Shown in pieces: positions 63,961 through 64,000 of a stretch of 64,000 nucleotides of DNA (positions are counted from its first letter, which is position 1; every line of letters begins with the position of its first letter). Origin of the DNA: Hydractinia symbiolongicarpus (taxonomy: Eukaryota; Cnidaria; Hydrozoa; Anthoathecata; Hydractiniidae); NCBI RefSeq assembly GCF_029227915.1, contig NC_079882.1:17188501-17252500 (forward strand), in the 5' to 3' direction. The position numbers and the translations under genes are program-made. Below the pieces are notes generated by a model. The model was not told the origin of the DNA and made no database searches. It saw only the letters and a program-made list of their open reading frames with translations.

Positions 63961-64000
63961 TCTATTAGACTGCAAAAGGCCAATTTACAGCCTTTATAGG
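63961..64000 (+). repeat. Partial monomer at window end
   Basis: The first 40 bp of a monomer (CTATTAGACTGC, CCAATTTACAG) match the start of an E monomer of the 24690 or 60140 kind. The array evidently continues beyond the window. Confidence 0.9.

Larger units (their letters stand above)
1..64000 (+). repeat. 182-bp satellite tandem array filling the window
   Basis: The unit begins TTTATTAGACTGC and recurs every 182 bp from position 1 to the end, always in the same orientation: 352 full monomers plus 40 bp. Length-changing events sum to a net loss of 104 bp over the window, which reconciles the monomer count with the coordinates. No stretch of unique sequence, transposon or inversion interrupts it. 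Monomers share most positions but fall into subfamilies with fixed diagnostic bases, ordered into higher-order repeats. Monomer length and HOR structure resemble centromeric or pericentromeric satellites of eukaryotes; that placement is inference. The strand label refers to the monomer orientation used here. I do not recognise the family or the species. Confidence 0.98.

Noticed and set aside
5-63983. Reverse-strand 66-codon open frames in about half of the monomers
   Set aside because: Each frame is 201 nt, longer than the 182-bp monomer, and runs into the next unit, overlapping the next frame by 19 nt in a different frame. Whole classes (B, C, F, H) carry a TAA or TAG at the same codon. Class differences include many amino-acid changes. 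I see no promoter, splice or poly-A context. This is a by-product of an open reverse frame in the consensus.
1-64000. CRISPR array
   Set aside because: The units are contiguous 182-bp monomers with no short conserved repeat alternating with unique spacers, and no cas-like genes are present.
1-64000. Tandem rRNA, tRNA or snRNA gene cluster
   Set aside because: No tRNA-like cloverleaf, A/B box pair, rRNA or snRNA similarity is recognisable in the monomer, and the classes vary in ways unlike constrained RNA genes.

Overview
The whole 64-kb window is one uninterrupted satellite-DNA array. It is built from head-to-tail copies of a monomer of about 182 bp, all in the same orientation. Parsing on the start TTTATTAGACTGC gives 352 complete monomers from 1 to 63960 and a 40-bp partial monomer at 63961-64000. 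By this parse about 335 monomers have a net length of exactly 182 bp and 17 differ. I see no protein-coding gene, tRNA, rRNA, transposon, CRISPR array or unique sequence. Tandem arrays of this length, with a nucleosome-scale monomer (150-190 bp) and higher-order repeat (HOR) structure, are typical of eukaryotic centromeric or pericentromeric heterochromatin. That makes a eukaryote the likely source. I do not recognise the satellite family and cannot name a species. One counted monomer (1-182) is 47% GC, has more G than C on the + strand (50 versus 36), and shows little CpG depletion (9 CpG, about 10 expected).

Monomers fall into recurring subfamilies that I label A (variants Ag, At, An, A*), B, B', C, C', C'', D, E, F, G and H. 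They are separated mainly by diagnostic bases at monomer positions 60-80, 85-100 and 110-160. They are not randomly mixed but arranged in HORs of several sizes.

Layout. 1-7826: 43 regular monomers in a loose mosaic. 7827-10312: an irregular patch holding half of the independent length mutations. 10313-12132: mixed monomers, then a 3-monomer HOR in two copies. 12133-14316: a 6-monomer HOR in two copies. 14317-15044: four linking monomers. 15045-30877 and 30878-44156: two adjacent copies of a very large HOR (87 and 73 monomers) that differ by whole-monomer gains and losses. 44157-48706: 25 monomers recombined from the same classes. 48707-58319: a 15- to 17-monomer HOR in about three copies, tagged by a paired 48-bp deletion and 34-bp insertion. 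58320-60685: 5-monomer HORs of order E-G-H-C-A*. 60686-63960: a 7-monomer HOR, then D and E monomers.

The array appears to evolve by in-register unequal exchange. Long copies differ by multiples of 182 bp, three separate tandem duplications are each exactly six monomers, and hybrid monomers switch class mid-unit. Short dyads recur in nearly every monomer: a CACGT/ACGTG inverted repeat and a GGCCTTT/AAAGGCC/GCCTTT set. No CENP-B-box core was found. Reverse-strand 66-codon open frames in about half of the monomers are best explained as a by-product of the repeat, not as genes.
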